A DNA stretch of 48,311 nucleotides from JABMPO01 sp964539785 (GTDB lineage Bacteria; Fidelibacterota; Marinisomatia; Marinisomatales; TCS56). The notes beneath the pieces are model-generated. The model was not told the origin of the DNA and did no database searches. It saw only the letters and a program-made list of their open reading frames with translations. Location of the stretch: assembly GCA_964539785.1 (NCBI GenBank), contig CAZIJQ010000014.1, positions 1 to 48,311 of the forward strand, written 5' to 3'. This document shows positions 17,636-25,980 of this stretch, one piece after another. The position numbers and the translations under genes are program-made. Positions within the stretch are counted from its first letter, which is position 1; each line of letters begins with the position of its first letter.

Positions 17636-18377
17636 AAATACTTCATCGATGCCATTTCTTAATCATTTGGAAGAATTACGCTGGCGTTTAGTCAAATCCA
17701 TATCCGCGATTTTATTTGGCGCGCTAATCACCTTCTTCTTTATTGATCCCATAATTTCAATTCTAATCAAGCCTACTGAATCTGTCGAAGGATTCATGTC
17801 CCTGCAAGTTTTGACTGTCCAGGGAATGTTTATGATTAAATGGGGAATTGCCCTGGTAGGGGGGATAATCCTGGCAATACCGGTATTAACTTATCAAATC
17901 TGGCGCTTTGTGGCTCCCGGACTGTATGCTTCTGAAAGAAAATATATTGCTCCCGTTATAATTTTTACTTTTCTGGCATTCTTATCCGGAGTTGCTTTTG
18001 CCTATTTTATTATTATTCCATTTTCAATTCAATTCTTTACCGGGATGGGCTATGATTTTGTTGAAAATAATTTTTCCATCAATTATTATTTTAATTTTAT
18101 TACCATGCTGATGCTTGGCAGCGGAATAATATTCGAATTACCAGTCCTGGTTTTTATACTCTCAGTGATTGGTTTGTTAACACCTCATTTTCTACGTCAT
18201 TATCGTCGGTATGCAATCGTAATAATTCTATTTCTGTCAGCGATAATTACACCTCCGGACCCCGTAAGTTTGGTTATTATGTCAATTCCATTGTGGGGAC
18301 TTTATGAATTGAGTATTGGGGTTTCCTGGTTGGTAGGAAAAAGAAAAAAATTAGTCAAGGATGCAATCCCGGTTTAA
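17628..18377 (+). CDS. tatC: Sec-independent (Tat) translocase subunit TatC
   Basis: 249 residues with six predicted membrane helices. The N-terminal signature is intact (MPFLNHLEELRWRLVKSI), as is the region LTYQIWRFVAPGLYASERKY of the first periplasmic loop. TatC is the receptor that recognises twin-arginine signal peptides of folded exported proteins. No tatA/B gene is present here. It overlaps meaB by 8 bases and lies 2 bases before the polyprenyl synthase, so one transcript is likely. Confidence 0.97.
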   Translation: MPENTSSMPFLNHLEELRWRLVKSISAILFGALITFFFIDPIISILIKPTESVEGFMSLQVLTVQGMFMIKWGIALVGGIILAIPVLTYQIWRFVAPGLYASERKYIAPVIIFTFLAFLSGVAFAYFIIIPFSIQFFTGMGYDFVENNFSINYYFNFITMLMLGSGIIFELPVLVFILSVIGLLTPHFLRHYRRYAIVIILFLSAIITPPDPVSLVIMSIPLWGLYELSIGVSWLVGKRKKLVKDAIPV

Positions 18378-18379
18378 TT

Positions 18380-19369
18380 ATGCCAGGTGGTGAGATCAAT
18401 CTAAAGGAAATAAGCCGTCCTATCCTGGATGATTTGAAAATTTTCCAGCGTGAGCTGGAGGAAGCAGTCCATTCTGAGATCCGACTTATAAATATTATTG
18501 GTAAGTATATAATTAAGCATCGGGGGAAGCATTTCAGACCCATTTTAACCATTTTAGCAGCGCGGGTTTGTGGACTGCCAACTTTGAATAGTTATCGCGC
18601 TGCAGCACTAATCGAGATTATGCATATTGCATCTTTAGTGCATGACGATGTTGTGGACGATGCCACCAAAAGACGTGGTTACCCCTCAATAAATAAAATC
18701 TGGAAAAACCGAATATCAATTCTAATGGGTGATTTTCTTTTCAGCAAGGCTTTGATCAATATGATTGGTCTGAAAGATTTTGAAGTATTGAGCCTGATTT
18801 CAAATACCGCCGAACAAATGGCTTCTGGTGAAATGTTACAAATTCAGAAAAGCGCCAGTCGATCATTTAATGAAAAATCTTATTTTAATATGATTTTTCG
18901 TAAAACGGCATCATTGATTTCTGCCAGTTGTGAGCTTGGGGCTTTAACAACTACAAAAACAGAATCCGATCGTGCCGCAATGCGAGAATATGGAGAGAAA
19001 CTTGGTTTAGCCTTTCAAATCAAAGATGATTTATTTGATTTTCTCGGGCAGGAAGAAAAAATCGGTAAGAATAAAGGTGCGGATATAAAACGAAATTTAG
19101 TTACCCTGCCTTTGATACATTCGTATAGTATATTGCCCAAACCAGAGCGTAAACAGATTGATCGCTTGATGCGACAGCGCAAGAAAACTTCTGAAGACCT
19201 GGATGAAATTGCCGAAATAATTCGGAATGCAGGTGGTTTTGAATATGCATACCAGAAGATTGATGATTACTCTACCCAGGCTCTGAAAGCAATTGATCCA
19301 TTTCCGGATTCAGTTTACAAAGAATCGTTAACTAACCTCGTATTATTCAACAGTCAGCGGTCAAACTAA
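18380..19369 (+). CDS. Long-chain polyprenyl diphosphate synthase
   Basis: 329 residues, an all-helical trans-prenyltransferase. The first Asp-rich motif is in LVHDDVVDDATKRRG, the second in FQIKDDLFDFLG, and GKHFRPILTILAA lies near the N terminus. The residues before the first motif (EIMHIASLVHDD) lack the bulky aromatic pair of short-chain enzymes, which suggests an octaprenyl/solanesyl-type product for a quinone side chain. It uses IPP made through ispG at 3063. It sits 2 bases after tatC and 1 base before the heptosyltransferase. Confidence 0.93.
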   Translation: MPGGEINLKEISRPILDDLKIFQRELEEAVHSEIRLINIIGKYIIKHRGKHFRPILTILAARVCGLPTLNSYRAAALIEIMHIASLVHDDVVDDATKRRGYPSINKIWKNRISILMGDFLFSKALINMIGLKDFEVLSLISNTAEQMASGEMLQIQKSASRSFNEKSYFNMIFRKTASLISASCELGALTTTKTESDRAAMREYGEKLGLAFQIKDDLFDFLGQEEKIGKNKGADIKRNLVTLPLIHSYSILPKPERKQIDRLMRQRKKTSEDLDEIAEIIRNAGGFEYAYQKIDDYSTQALKAIDPFPDSVYKESLTNLVLFNSQRSN

Positions 19370-19370
19370 A

Positions 19371-20393
19371 GTGTTAAACCCCAGGTCAATCCTGGTTATC
19401 AGATTCAGTTCAATCGGTGATATCGTTTTAACCACGTCACCATTACAACGTTTACGAGCAGCTTATCCGGCTGCCAGGATCGATTATTTTACTCTTTCTG
19501 ATTTTGCGCCGCTGCTTGAGGGTCACCCGGCTATCGACCGTGTAATCCAGCTTGATCGATCAACATCCTTTTTCCAGCTAAAAAGAATCACACGCCGGTT
19601 GCGCAGCACTGGCTATGATCTGATCGTGGATTTTCATAATACCCTACGATCAAAAATAATACGCCCTTCTATGGGCTCAATTCCAAAGGTAGTATTTCAT
19701 AAGCCGCGATTGCGTAGATTTTTATTATTTTATTTTCATAAAAACACATTTCCCAAAGATTTTGGAATAATCCGGTCGTTGAATCAGGTTATTGATCCCA
19801 TTGCAAAAGAAACAGCCAAATATCAAACAAAGCTAGTTGTGTCAGAGGTCGAGAGAATTTCAGCACGGGAATCTCTGTTAAAGCGAGGAGTGAAAGGCAG
19901 CTATATTTGTTTAATTCCCGGGGCAGCCTGGCCGCAGAAGCAGTGGTTGGCTGAACGCTATGGTAAATTAGCCCGTGAAATCATTGATACTTTGTCCATG
20001 GATGTGATTATATTAGGAACTTCCAAAGACGAAATTTGTGATCACATTACTGGATATTGTAAATCGGTAATAAACATGCGGGCAGTTACTTCAATTAGGG
20101 AATCAATGGCTATTATTTCTTCCGCCGCATTAACAGTTGGCAGCGACACTGGGTTGTGTCATATTGCTGAAGCTTTGGGTATCAGGTCGGTAATGATCCT
20201 GGGACCCACCGCCCGGGAGACCGGAGCGGGCCATAATCTATCTGGATCGGCAACAGTTGAAGTGAAGAATCTCCATTGTCGTCCCTGTTCACAGAAAGGC
20301 AATCGGACCTGTACCCAAAAAGAACAGTATTGTATTACACGGATCGATCATCAAATGGTTATAAAAAATGTCAATGAGGTATTAGCCACCTGA
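19371..20393 (+). CDS. ADP-heptose:LPS heptosyltransferase family (GT9)
   Basis: 340 residues. N-terminal motif ILVIRFSSIGDIVLTTSPLQRLR and C-terminal donor-site motif SAALTVGSDTGLCHIAEALG are characteristic of GT9 enzymes that add heptose to the LPS inner core. The nucleotide-side loop GAAWPQKQWLAERYG is also typical. The start is GTG 19371, one base after the previous stop. Together with waaA immediately downstream it marks LPS inner-core assembly. Whether it is the HepI, HepII or HepIII enzyme cannot be told. Confidence 0.92.
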   Translation: MLNPRSILVIRFSSIGDIVLTTSPLQRLRAAYPAARIDYFTLSDFAPLLEGHPAIDRVIQLDRSTSFFQLKRITRRLRSTGYDLIVDFHNTLRSKIIRPSMGSIPKVVFHKPRLRRFLLFYFHKNTFPKDFGIIRSLNQVIDPIAKETAKYQTKLVVSEVERISARESLLKRGVKGSYICLIPGAAWPQKQWLAERYGKLAREIIDTLSMDVIILGTSKDEICDHITGYCKSVINMRAVTSIRESMAIISSAALTVGSDTGLCHIAEALGIRSVMILGPTARETGAGHNLSGSATVEVKNLHCRPCSQKGNRTCTQKEQYCITRIDHQMVIKNVNEVLAT

Positions 20394-20394
20394 T

Positions 20395-21675
20395 ATGATT
20401 GTTTGGAAAATCATATATAATGTACTGATTCTCCCATTGATGGTAACTCTGCTTCATATTGTTGCCATATTTAATAAAAAAATTCGCCGGGGCATTATAG
20501 GTCGGTATAAATCCTTACGGATATTACGCGAATTCTTTAATGATCGAACTCGTGATATCCCGGTTTATTGGTTCCATGCGGCTTCCCATGGCGAATACGA
20601 ACAGATTCGTCCGGTTATCAAGGGTTTGAAAGAAATTCTGCCTTCTAGTACCATGGTAGTAAGCTTCTTCTCCCCATCCGGCTATGGAAATGTCAATGAC
20701 CAAAATATTGATTGCAAAATATATCTACCTATAGACTTTCCCTGGATAATAAACCGGGCCTTGTCAATTGTAAAACCTAAAAAGATTATTTTTGCCGCTT
20801 ATGATGTCTGGCCAAACCTAATCTGGCAAGCGAAACGGAATGGAATTCATACCACCATTTTTTCAGCTCGGTTCGCAATCGGGACCAGAAAATTGTATCC
20901 AATAATCCGAAGTTTTTATCAGAATGTATACACCCGATTTTCTTCAATCTATACAATAACTGAAGAGGATCACTCGTGTTTGCAGAAAATTCTGGTTGAT
21001 AAGAAACCACCTCGTGTGCGAGTGTTGGGGAATCCCCGCTACGATCAAGTGAAAGAATATGCCGATCAGTTTTCAAAAGTCAGGACCGAATCGGTTCTGA
21101 CGCGTGAGCAAAGACTGATAATAGGGAGTGTGTGGCCGGAAGATGAAAATGTAATATTTGAACCGATCATCAAATTACTAACGGAATTTGAAAATCTATC
21201 TGTGCTCTGGGTTCCTCATGAACCAAGTGGTAAATATATTTCCCATTCCGTCGAAGCCTTTGAATCACGAGGGCTATCCACATCTACCTACGTTAGCTGC
21301 GATGGCAATATTAGTAATGGTTCACGTGTGATTGTAGTTGATATCGTCGGCACGCTGGCAACGCTCTATTGGTCCGGACAGTTAGCATATGTCGGCGGTG
21401 GTTTTTCAACTGGCGTTCATAATGTAATGGAGCCTGCTATTGCTCGACTGCCGGTTTTGTTTGGTCCAAAATACAAAAACTCATCCGAAGCTGAACAGAT
21501 GATGTCGAGTAATGGGGGATTTTCAATCGAAGACAGTGAAACCGCTTACAGAATATTTCACCGATTATTGTCAGATCGTCAATATTTCTTGAAAACCAGC
21601 ATTTCCGCAACAAATGTGATCCATCGGAATCTTGGTTCGGCAACTAGGGTTGTGCGGGCTATTATTCATGATTGA
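20395..21675 (+). CDS. waaA: 3-deoxy-D-manno-octulosonic acid (Kdo) transferase
   Basis: 426 residues, the usual length. It transfers Kdo from CMP-Kdo to lipid A at the inner membrane. N-terminal hydrophobic anchor (LPLMVTLLHIVAIF), acceptor motif FHAASHGEYEQIRPVI, and donor-domain motifs LGNPRYDQVK, GSVWPEDENV and YVGGGFSTGVHNVMEPA are visible. It lies 1 base after the heptosyltransferase and overlaps the next gene by 8 bases. Mono- or bifunctionality cannot be judged from sequence. Confidence 0.95.
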   Translation: MIVWKIIYNVLILPLMVTLLHIVAIFNKKIRRGIIGRYKSLRILREFFNDRTRDIPVYWFHAASHGEYEQIRPVIKGLKEILPSSTMVVSFFSPSGYGNVNDQNIDCKIYLPIDFPWIINRALSIVKPKKIIFAAYDVWPNLIWQAKRNGIHTTIFSARFAIGTRKLYPIIRSFYQNVYTRFSSIYTITEEDHSCLQKILVDKKPPRVRVLGNPRYDQVKEYADQFSKVRTESVLTREQRLIIGSVWPEDENVIFEPIIKLLTEFENLSVLWVPHEPSGKYISHSVEAFESRGLSTSTYVSCDGNISNGSRVIVVDIVGTLATLYWSGQLAYVGGGFSTGVHNVMEPAIARLPVLFGPKYKNSSEAEQMMSSNGGFSIEDSETAYRIFHRLLSDRQYFLKTSISATNVIHRNLGSATRVVRAIIHD

Positions 21676-22990
21676 TCAGCCTTTTTTTACACTACAATTT
21701 CCCAAATTTTCCGGCCGGAAAGTAAATTATAGCATCAAACCCGGATTACATGTTATTTATGGCGAGTCGGGAGTGGGTAAATCTGATCTGATTCGGCACT
21801 TGTTGGGGAGGAAATATCGCGGACAACAAAATTACCGGGTGATAGCAAAAAGTTTGCCTTCTGATATTCAGATAATCTTTCAAAATCCTGATAATCAGAT
21901 TGTATGCGCGACCATAGCCAGGGAACTTGCTTTTTCAATTGAATGTAATCTGGACGATTCCGATTTAATCCATCACCACTATAAACGCACCAAAAAGCTA
22001 TTACCATATACGGTTGATGTCAATCGTCATCCGGCTACTCTCAGTGGGGGTGAGCAGGAGTTATTGAATATAGTCAATGCTCTGTCGACTCGGCCTGATC
22101 TACTGCTGATTGACGATGGTATGTCATTTCTTTCTGATGATTATAAACTGAAGATTATAAGAATTATTAAGGATTCAATCCGCGAATCGAAATCTGCTGT
22201 GTTGTGGTTTACTTCCGAAGCATCAGATGCTAATTTCGGTGAAATAGTCTGGAAATTGAGTTTAAATGAATTTACACCGGTTAACCAACTGTCACCGATT
22301 GAATATCCGCAGAAAAAGAATAATTCCGGTCAGTTGTCACTTAATATTGCGAACCTGACATTTAAGTATAATGACATTGAAATATTCCGCGATTTCAATT
22401 ATAAAATTGAAAGTTGTCGTTCTTTTGGAATAGAAGGTTCTAATGGTTGTGGCAAAACTACTTTGGCTCAGATCATCCTTGGAATGATCCGTCCCCAAAG
22501 GGGGTCGGTGAAGCTGGTAACTGGTAATTTATCAAAGCGACCGGTAATCGGTTATTTGGATCAATTTCCCGAAAGAATGCTGGGTATGCATACGTTGACG
22601 ACCTTTACTTGGGAACTAATTACCAATGGAATTCTGCTCCCGGAACGGTTTGATCAAGCCCGGCGCCGAATGCCCGAATTCCAGATAGCCTGGAATTATC
22701 TCTGCGACCGGGATGTCAGCACAATTTCCTGGTCAACCCTACGATTTGTTCTCATCATTTTGTTGACTCATTGCCGATATGAGTTGCTGGTTCTTGATGA
22801 GCCAACATTTGGACTCGGGCAGAACCAACGACTAAAGCTTATCGCATATTTGCAGGAGTATTTGAATCGCAATTACCTGATTCTAATATCACATGACCAG
22901 CCGCTAATAAGCAGTCTTTGTGATGCTTCTATTTCCCTTGAGCATCAACAAACTGCTGAAAAAACAAAAATAAAAATTGAAGAATCCTGA
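21668..22990 (+). CDS. Fused two-domain ECF-type ABC ATPase
   Basis: About 440 residues holding two ABC ATPase domains, like a fused EcfA1-EcfA2. Domain 1 has Walker A GESGVGKS, Q-loop FQNPDNQIV, signature LSGGEQ and Walker B LLLIDD (Glu replaced by Asp), and the H-loop His is missing (WFTSEASDA). Domain 2 has Walker A GSNGCGKTT, Walker B LLVLDEP and the H-loop ISHDQP, but its signature reads ISWSTLRF. The defects fall together, leaving one canonical composite site. I chose ATG 21668, which overlaps waaA by 8 bases. No EcfT or substrate-binding membrane subunit is adjacent, so the transported compound (a vitamin or metal in known systems) is unknown. Confidence 0.88.
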   Translation: MIDQPFFTLQFPKFSGRKVNYSIKPGLHVIYGESGVGKSDLIRHLLGRKYRGQQNYRVIAKSLPSDIQIIFQNPDNQIVCATIARELAFSIECNLDDSDLIHHHYKRTKKLLPYTVDVNRHPATLSGGEQELLNIVNALSTRPDLLLIDDGMSFLSDDYKLKIIRIIKDSIRESKSAVLWFTSEASDANFGEIVWKLSLNEFTPVNQLSPIEYPQKKNNSGQLSLNIANLTFKYNDIEIFRDFNYKIESCRSFGIEGSNGCGKTTLAQIILGMIRPQRGSVKLVTGNLSKRPVIGYLDQFPERMLGMHTLTTFTWELITNGILLPERFDQARRRMPEFQIAWNYLCDRDVSTISWSTLRFVLIILLTHCRYELLVLDEPTFGLGQNQRLKLIAYLQEYLNRNYLILISHDQPLISSLCDASISLEHQQTAEKTKIKIEES

Positions 22991-23244
22991 AGCTAATATC
23001 AGGTTCAGGAACCCCTCAAAAACCTAATTCTGCAAATGGGATTTGCGACTGGCAACATTTTGAATCTTCAGTATTTCATATCCTGATCCACATATTTCAA
23101 TCATCTTGTTTGTATTCTATTTAATTTCCCAGCCCTTTAAACCATAGATTGGATTGTATATGGTTGTTAGTAGGATTATTAATCGTTGATAGATGTTTAT
23201 ATCAATGCAATTACCCAAAATTTTGAATTCCTTAAAGGATTAAT

Positions 23245-24132
23245 ATGGCATTAGTCAGCAGATTATTTAAAGCTCTGGGACGAACCCGGGCAAACATCTC
23301 TGCCAAATTTTCGAATGTGCTTAGTAAACGCATTTCTGAAGAAACGCTTGAAGAGCTGGAGGAAATTCTGTTAACGGCTGATATGGGTATCAAAACCGTT
23401 GATGCTTTATTAACTGATATCAGGAAATCGCCTCAGAGGGACTTCCGCGCTATCGTAACTGAGGCATTGAATAATTTATTGCCTACGGCAGCTGACCTGC
23501 CGATTATCCCCCCTGAACCAACTGTTTTGATGGTCGTCGGTGTTAATGGTACCGGTAAGACTACCAGCGTAGCCAAGCTTGCTGCTTATTATCGCAAATT
23601 AAACAAGAACATTCTCATCATTGGCGCAGATACTTACCGGGCAGCCGCGGTTGAGCAATTGACAATCTGGAGCGAACGTCTGGGAATCCGCCTGATCTGT
23701 AATGAAAAATCTGCTGATCCCTCGTCTGTACTATTTGATGGCCTGACTGCCGCTCAATCGGCCGGAGCGGACCTCATTATCGTTGATACAGCCGGTCGCT
23801 TGCACACTTATGATAATCTCATGGCAGAACTGGATAAGATGTACAGTGTGATCACCAAACGCTTTAGCCATTTAAAGCTGCTTTCCTTCATTACTATAGA
23901 TTCAACCCTGGGACAGAATTCGGTTATCCAGGCTAAAACTTTTGCCAATCGGGTGAAAATTGATGGCGCTATCCTAACGAAACTTGATGGCACGGCTAAG
24001 GGTGGTATCATATTTCCACTTTTTCAGGAACTGAATATTCCCACCGTTTTTGCTGGTGTTGGGGAACAAATTGACGATCTTTACCAATTCAATTCCCGGG
24101 AATATGTGGAATCGCTATTTGGTGTGAATTAG
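23245..24132 (+). CDS. ftsY: Signal recognition particle receptor FtsY
   Basis: 295 residues, the short NG form without a long acidic A domain. The N domain (LSKRISEETLEELEEILLTADMG) is followed by the GTPase domain: GVNGTGKTTSVAKLA (G1), DTYRAAAVEQL, DTAGRLHT (G3), TKLDGTAKGG (G4) and GVGEQIDDLYQF (closing). The segment usually written DATTGQN reads DSTLGQN here. It docks ribosome-SRP complexes at the inner membrane. AAAGGA (23235-23240) precedes the ATG. The 254 bases before it hold no gene I can see. Confidence 0.96.
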   Translation: MALVSRLFKALGRTRANISAKFSNVLSKRISEETLEELEEILLTADMGIKTVDALLTDIRKSPQRDFRAIVTEALNNLLPTAADLPIIPPEPTVLMVVGVNGTGKTTSVAKLAAYYRKLNKNILIIGADTYRAAAVEQLTIWSERLGIRLICNEKSADPSSVLFDGLTAAQSAGADLIIVDTAGRLHTYDNLMAELDKMYSVITKRFSHLKLLSFITIDSTLGQNSVIQAKTFANRVKIDGAILTKLDGTAKGGIIFPLFQELNIPTVFAGVGEQIDDLYQFNSREYVESLFGVN

Positions 24133-24148
24133 AGTATCTTGAAAAAAG

Positions 24149-25441
24149 ATGCCAGATAAAAAAAATATTAACCTGATCAGCTTAGGTTGTGCCAAAAACC
24201 TGGTTGATTCAGAAATAATAGTGGGGGGGATGAAAACCTCCGGGTTGAATATTGTCGATGATCCCGATCAAGCTGATACGATAATTATCAATACCTGCGG
24301 ATTCCTGGATCAAGCTCGAGAAGAATCAATTGACACTATTTTGCAGGCGGCTGAACTGAAAAAGACCGGCAAGCTGGAAAATCTGATCGTAATGGGGTGT
24401 CTTTCAGAACGTTATCCGGAAGACTTGGCCCGGGATCTACCCGAGGTCGATCGGTTCTTCGGTACTAATGATCATCGTCAGATCATTTCCTATTTGACTG
24501 GTAAGCCGTTTTTCAAAGATGATCCCACCTATTTGCGATCTTTGCTGACGCCCCGACATTATGCCTTCATCAAGATTGCGGAAGGCTGTGATAACGGCTG
24601 TTCATTTTGCAGTATTCCCTTCATGCGCGGTTTGCAGAAAAGTCGTTCGATTCCAGCAATCATTACCGAGGCAGATCGTCTGGTTAAACGTGGTGTGAAG
24701 GAGTTGCTGGTAATCGCCCAGGATACCACATCCTATGGTTGGGACCTGCAGCCAAAGATCGGTCTGGATGCCCTGATCAAAGAGTTGGATGGTATTGATT
24801 TGCCCCTGGAGTGGATTCGGTTGCATTACGCCCATCCGGCTCACCTTACAGGCGTTGCTATCGATGCTTTGGCTGCCGCTGCTAAATTCTGCCGTTACCT
24901 CGATATACCGATCCAGCATGCTTCTGATCGCATCCTTAAATCTATGCGGCGTGGATTGAATTCCGCCGACATCCGGGAACGGATTAAACAGGTGCGAGCT
25001 GCCATACCAGGCATCGCGTTGCGAACCACTGTCATCGTTGGTTATCCCGGTGAGACTGAAGACGATTTCAAGCGTCTGCATGATTTTGTGGAAGAAATCG
25101 AATTTGATCGCCTGGGTGTATTCACCTATTCTGAAGAAGAGGGAACCCTGGCTGCCGATCTGCCCGATGATGTTCCTCGGACTGTGAAAGATGATCGCAA
25201 AGCGGCGATAATGGATTTGCAGAATGGCATCAGCACCGACAAAAACGCTCAACTGTTGGGGCAATCTCTGCGCGTGATCGTTGATAAAACCGGGGAAACC
25301 GAATCCCTGGGTCGCACCGAATTCGATTCCCCTGAGATCGATAATATCATTCGCATTGTCGGTGCTGTAGAGCAAGGTCAATTCGTGCAAGTAAAAATCA
25401 CTGGCGCCAGTGACTACGAATTGACAGGCAGGCTAATTTAA
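24149..25441 (+). CDS. rimO: Ribosomal protein uS12 methylthiotransferase RimO
   Basis: 430 residues, a radical-SAM enzyme that methylthiolates an Asp of ribosomal protein S12. The N-terminal UPF0004 domain carries the auxiliary-cluster Cys in SLGCAKNLVDSE, NTCGFLDQA and VMGCLSERYP. The radical-SAM motif is CDNGCSFCSIPFMRG, followed by LDIPIQHASDRILKSMRRG and a C-terminal TRAM domain. The SLGCAKN and RGLQKSR context separates it from MiaB. It lies 16 bases after ftsY. Confidence 0.96.
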   Translation: MPDKKNINLISLGCAKNLVDSEIIVGGMKTSGLNIVDDPDQADTIIINTCGFLDQAREESIDTILQAAELKKTGKLENLIVMGCLSERYPEDLARDLPEVDRFFGTNDHRQIISYLTGKPFFKDDPTYLRSLLTPRHYAFIKIAEGCDNGCSFCSIPFMRGLQKSRSIPAIITEADRLVKRGVKELLVIAQDTTSYGWDLQPKIGLDALIKELDGIDLPLEWIRLHYAHPAHLTGVAIDALAAAAKFCRYLDIPIQHASDRILKSMRRGLNSADIRERIKQVRAAIPGIALRTTVIVGYPGETEDDFKRLHDFVEEIEFDRLGVFTYSEEEGTLAADLPDDVPRTVKDDRKAAIMDLQNGISTDKNAQLLGQSLRVIVDKTGETESLGRTEFDSPEIDNIIRIVGAVEQGQFVQVKITGASDYELTGRLI

Positions 25442-25462
25442 CCTTTCCAACAAAATATCTTC

Positions 25463-25490
25463 GTAGGGACAACACATGTGTTGTCCCTAC
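25463..25490. repeat. 28-bp perfect palindrome, copy 1
   Basis: Left half GTAGGGACAACACA and right half its exact reverse complement, with no spacer. The inner 18 bases recur at 25804-25821. Lies 21 bases after the rimO stop. No T tract follows directly, so it is a REP-type repeat or protein site rather than a simple terminator. Confidence 0.85.
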
Positions 25491-25510
25491 ATCTAATAGA
25501 TGAATTAATT

Positions 25511-25586
25511 AAACTGTTAAAACGGTTTGTTGTTTTATTCGTATCCAAACCCACGGTTGAAACCGTGGGCTAATAATAAATCGTTT
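25511..25586 (+). repeat. Two-hairpin interspersed repeat, copy 1
   Basis: Hairpin A is AAACTGTTAAAACGGTTT, imperfect here. Hairpin B is CCCACGGTT, GA, AACCGTGGG. The tail GGGCTA...AAATCGTTT is also shared. The same arrangement occurs at 38678-38752 on the opposite strand. This looks like a REP/BIME element of the kind moved by RAYT transposases; no such gene is in the window. Confidence 0.75.
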
Positions 25587-25597
25587 AGATGTAATTC

Positions 25598-25648
25598 AGC
25601 CCCCCAACACGTTCACTTTGTTCAGTGCATGTTTTAACTGTGGGTATT
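25598..25648 (-). repeat. Possible degenerate, inverted partner of the two-hairpin repeat
   Basis: Begins AGCCCCCC and ends AACTGTGGGTATT, matching the ends of the opposite-strand copy (AGCCCACGG ... AACCGTGGGTATT) but with a longer, diverged middle that has its own small hairpin (CACT...AGTG). Together with the copy just upstream it would form an inverted BIME-like pair. Confidence 0.4.
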
Positions 25649-25803
25649 AGAAACAGGCCTGACTCCAACCGATTTATCGGTTTATAATGATAACTAGTGA
25701 CATTTTAAAATCTATAAATGGATTGAGTAAAAATCTATAATAGTGTTCGACTATGCTACATTCGAAAAACATTTTTCCCAATCAGGATAGATTTCATTAT
25801 TAT

Positions 25804-25821
25804 GACAACACATGTGTTGTC
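25804..25821. repeat. 18-bp perfect palindrome, copy 2
   Basis: GACAACACA followed by its exact reverse complement TGTGTTGTC. It is the core of the 28-bp palindrome at 25463-25490. The outer arms (GTAGG in copy 1) have diverged. Confidence 0.8.
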
Positions 25822-25980
25822 ACTATACCTAATTACTGATTACTTATCACAGAGAGCTTTCCCAAAATTATCTGCCAAAATGTGTGGTAAATATTAAAAC
25901 TCCGGAACAATCGACATTGGTAGCATATTAACGGAAGATTGATTGCTCGGAACCAGATATAACCGGTAAATTTGGACAAT

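Larger units (their letters stand above)
25442..25980. other. Repeat-rich intergenic region between rimO and uvrB
   Basis: About 540 bases with no credible gene. It contains two copies of an ACACATGTGT-centred palindrome, one copy of a two-hairpin repeat also found at 38678, and a possible degenerate partner of it. The last 150 bases are plain AT-rich sequence that presumably holds the uvrB promoter. No transposase remnant could be read in any frame. Confidence 0.7.

Noticed and set aside
22987..23010. Hairpin CCTGAA ... TTCAGG after the ABC ATPase as a terminator
   Set aside because: The stem is only 6 bp with a 12-base loop and no T tract follows.
24602..25390. 262-codon antisense frame over rimO
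   Set aside because: It lies wholly inside the conserved rimO gene and its translation shows no domain pattern.
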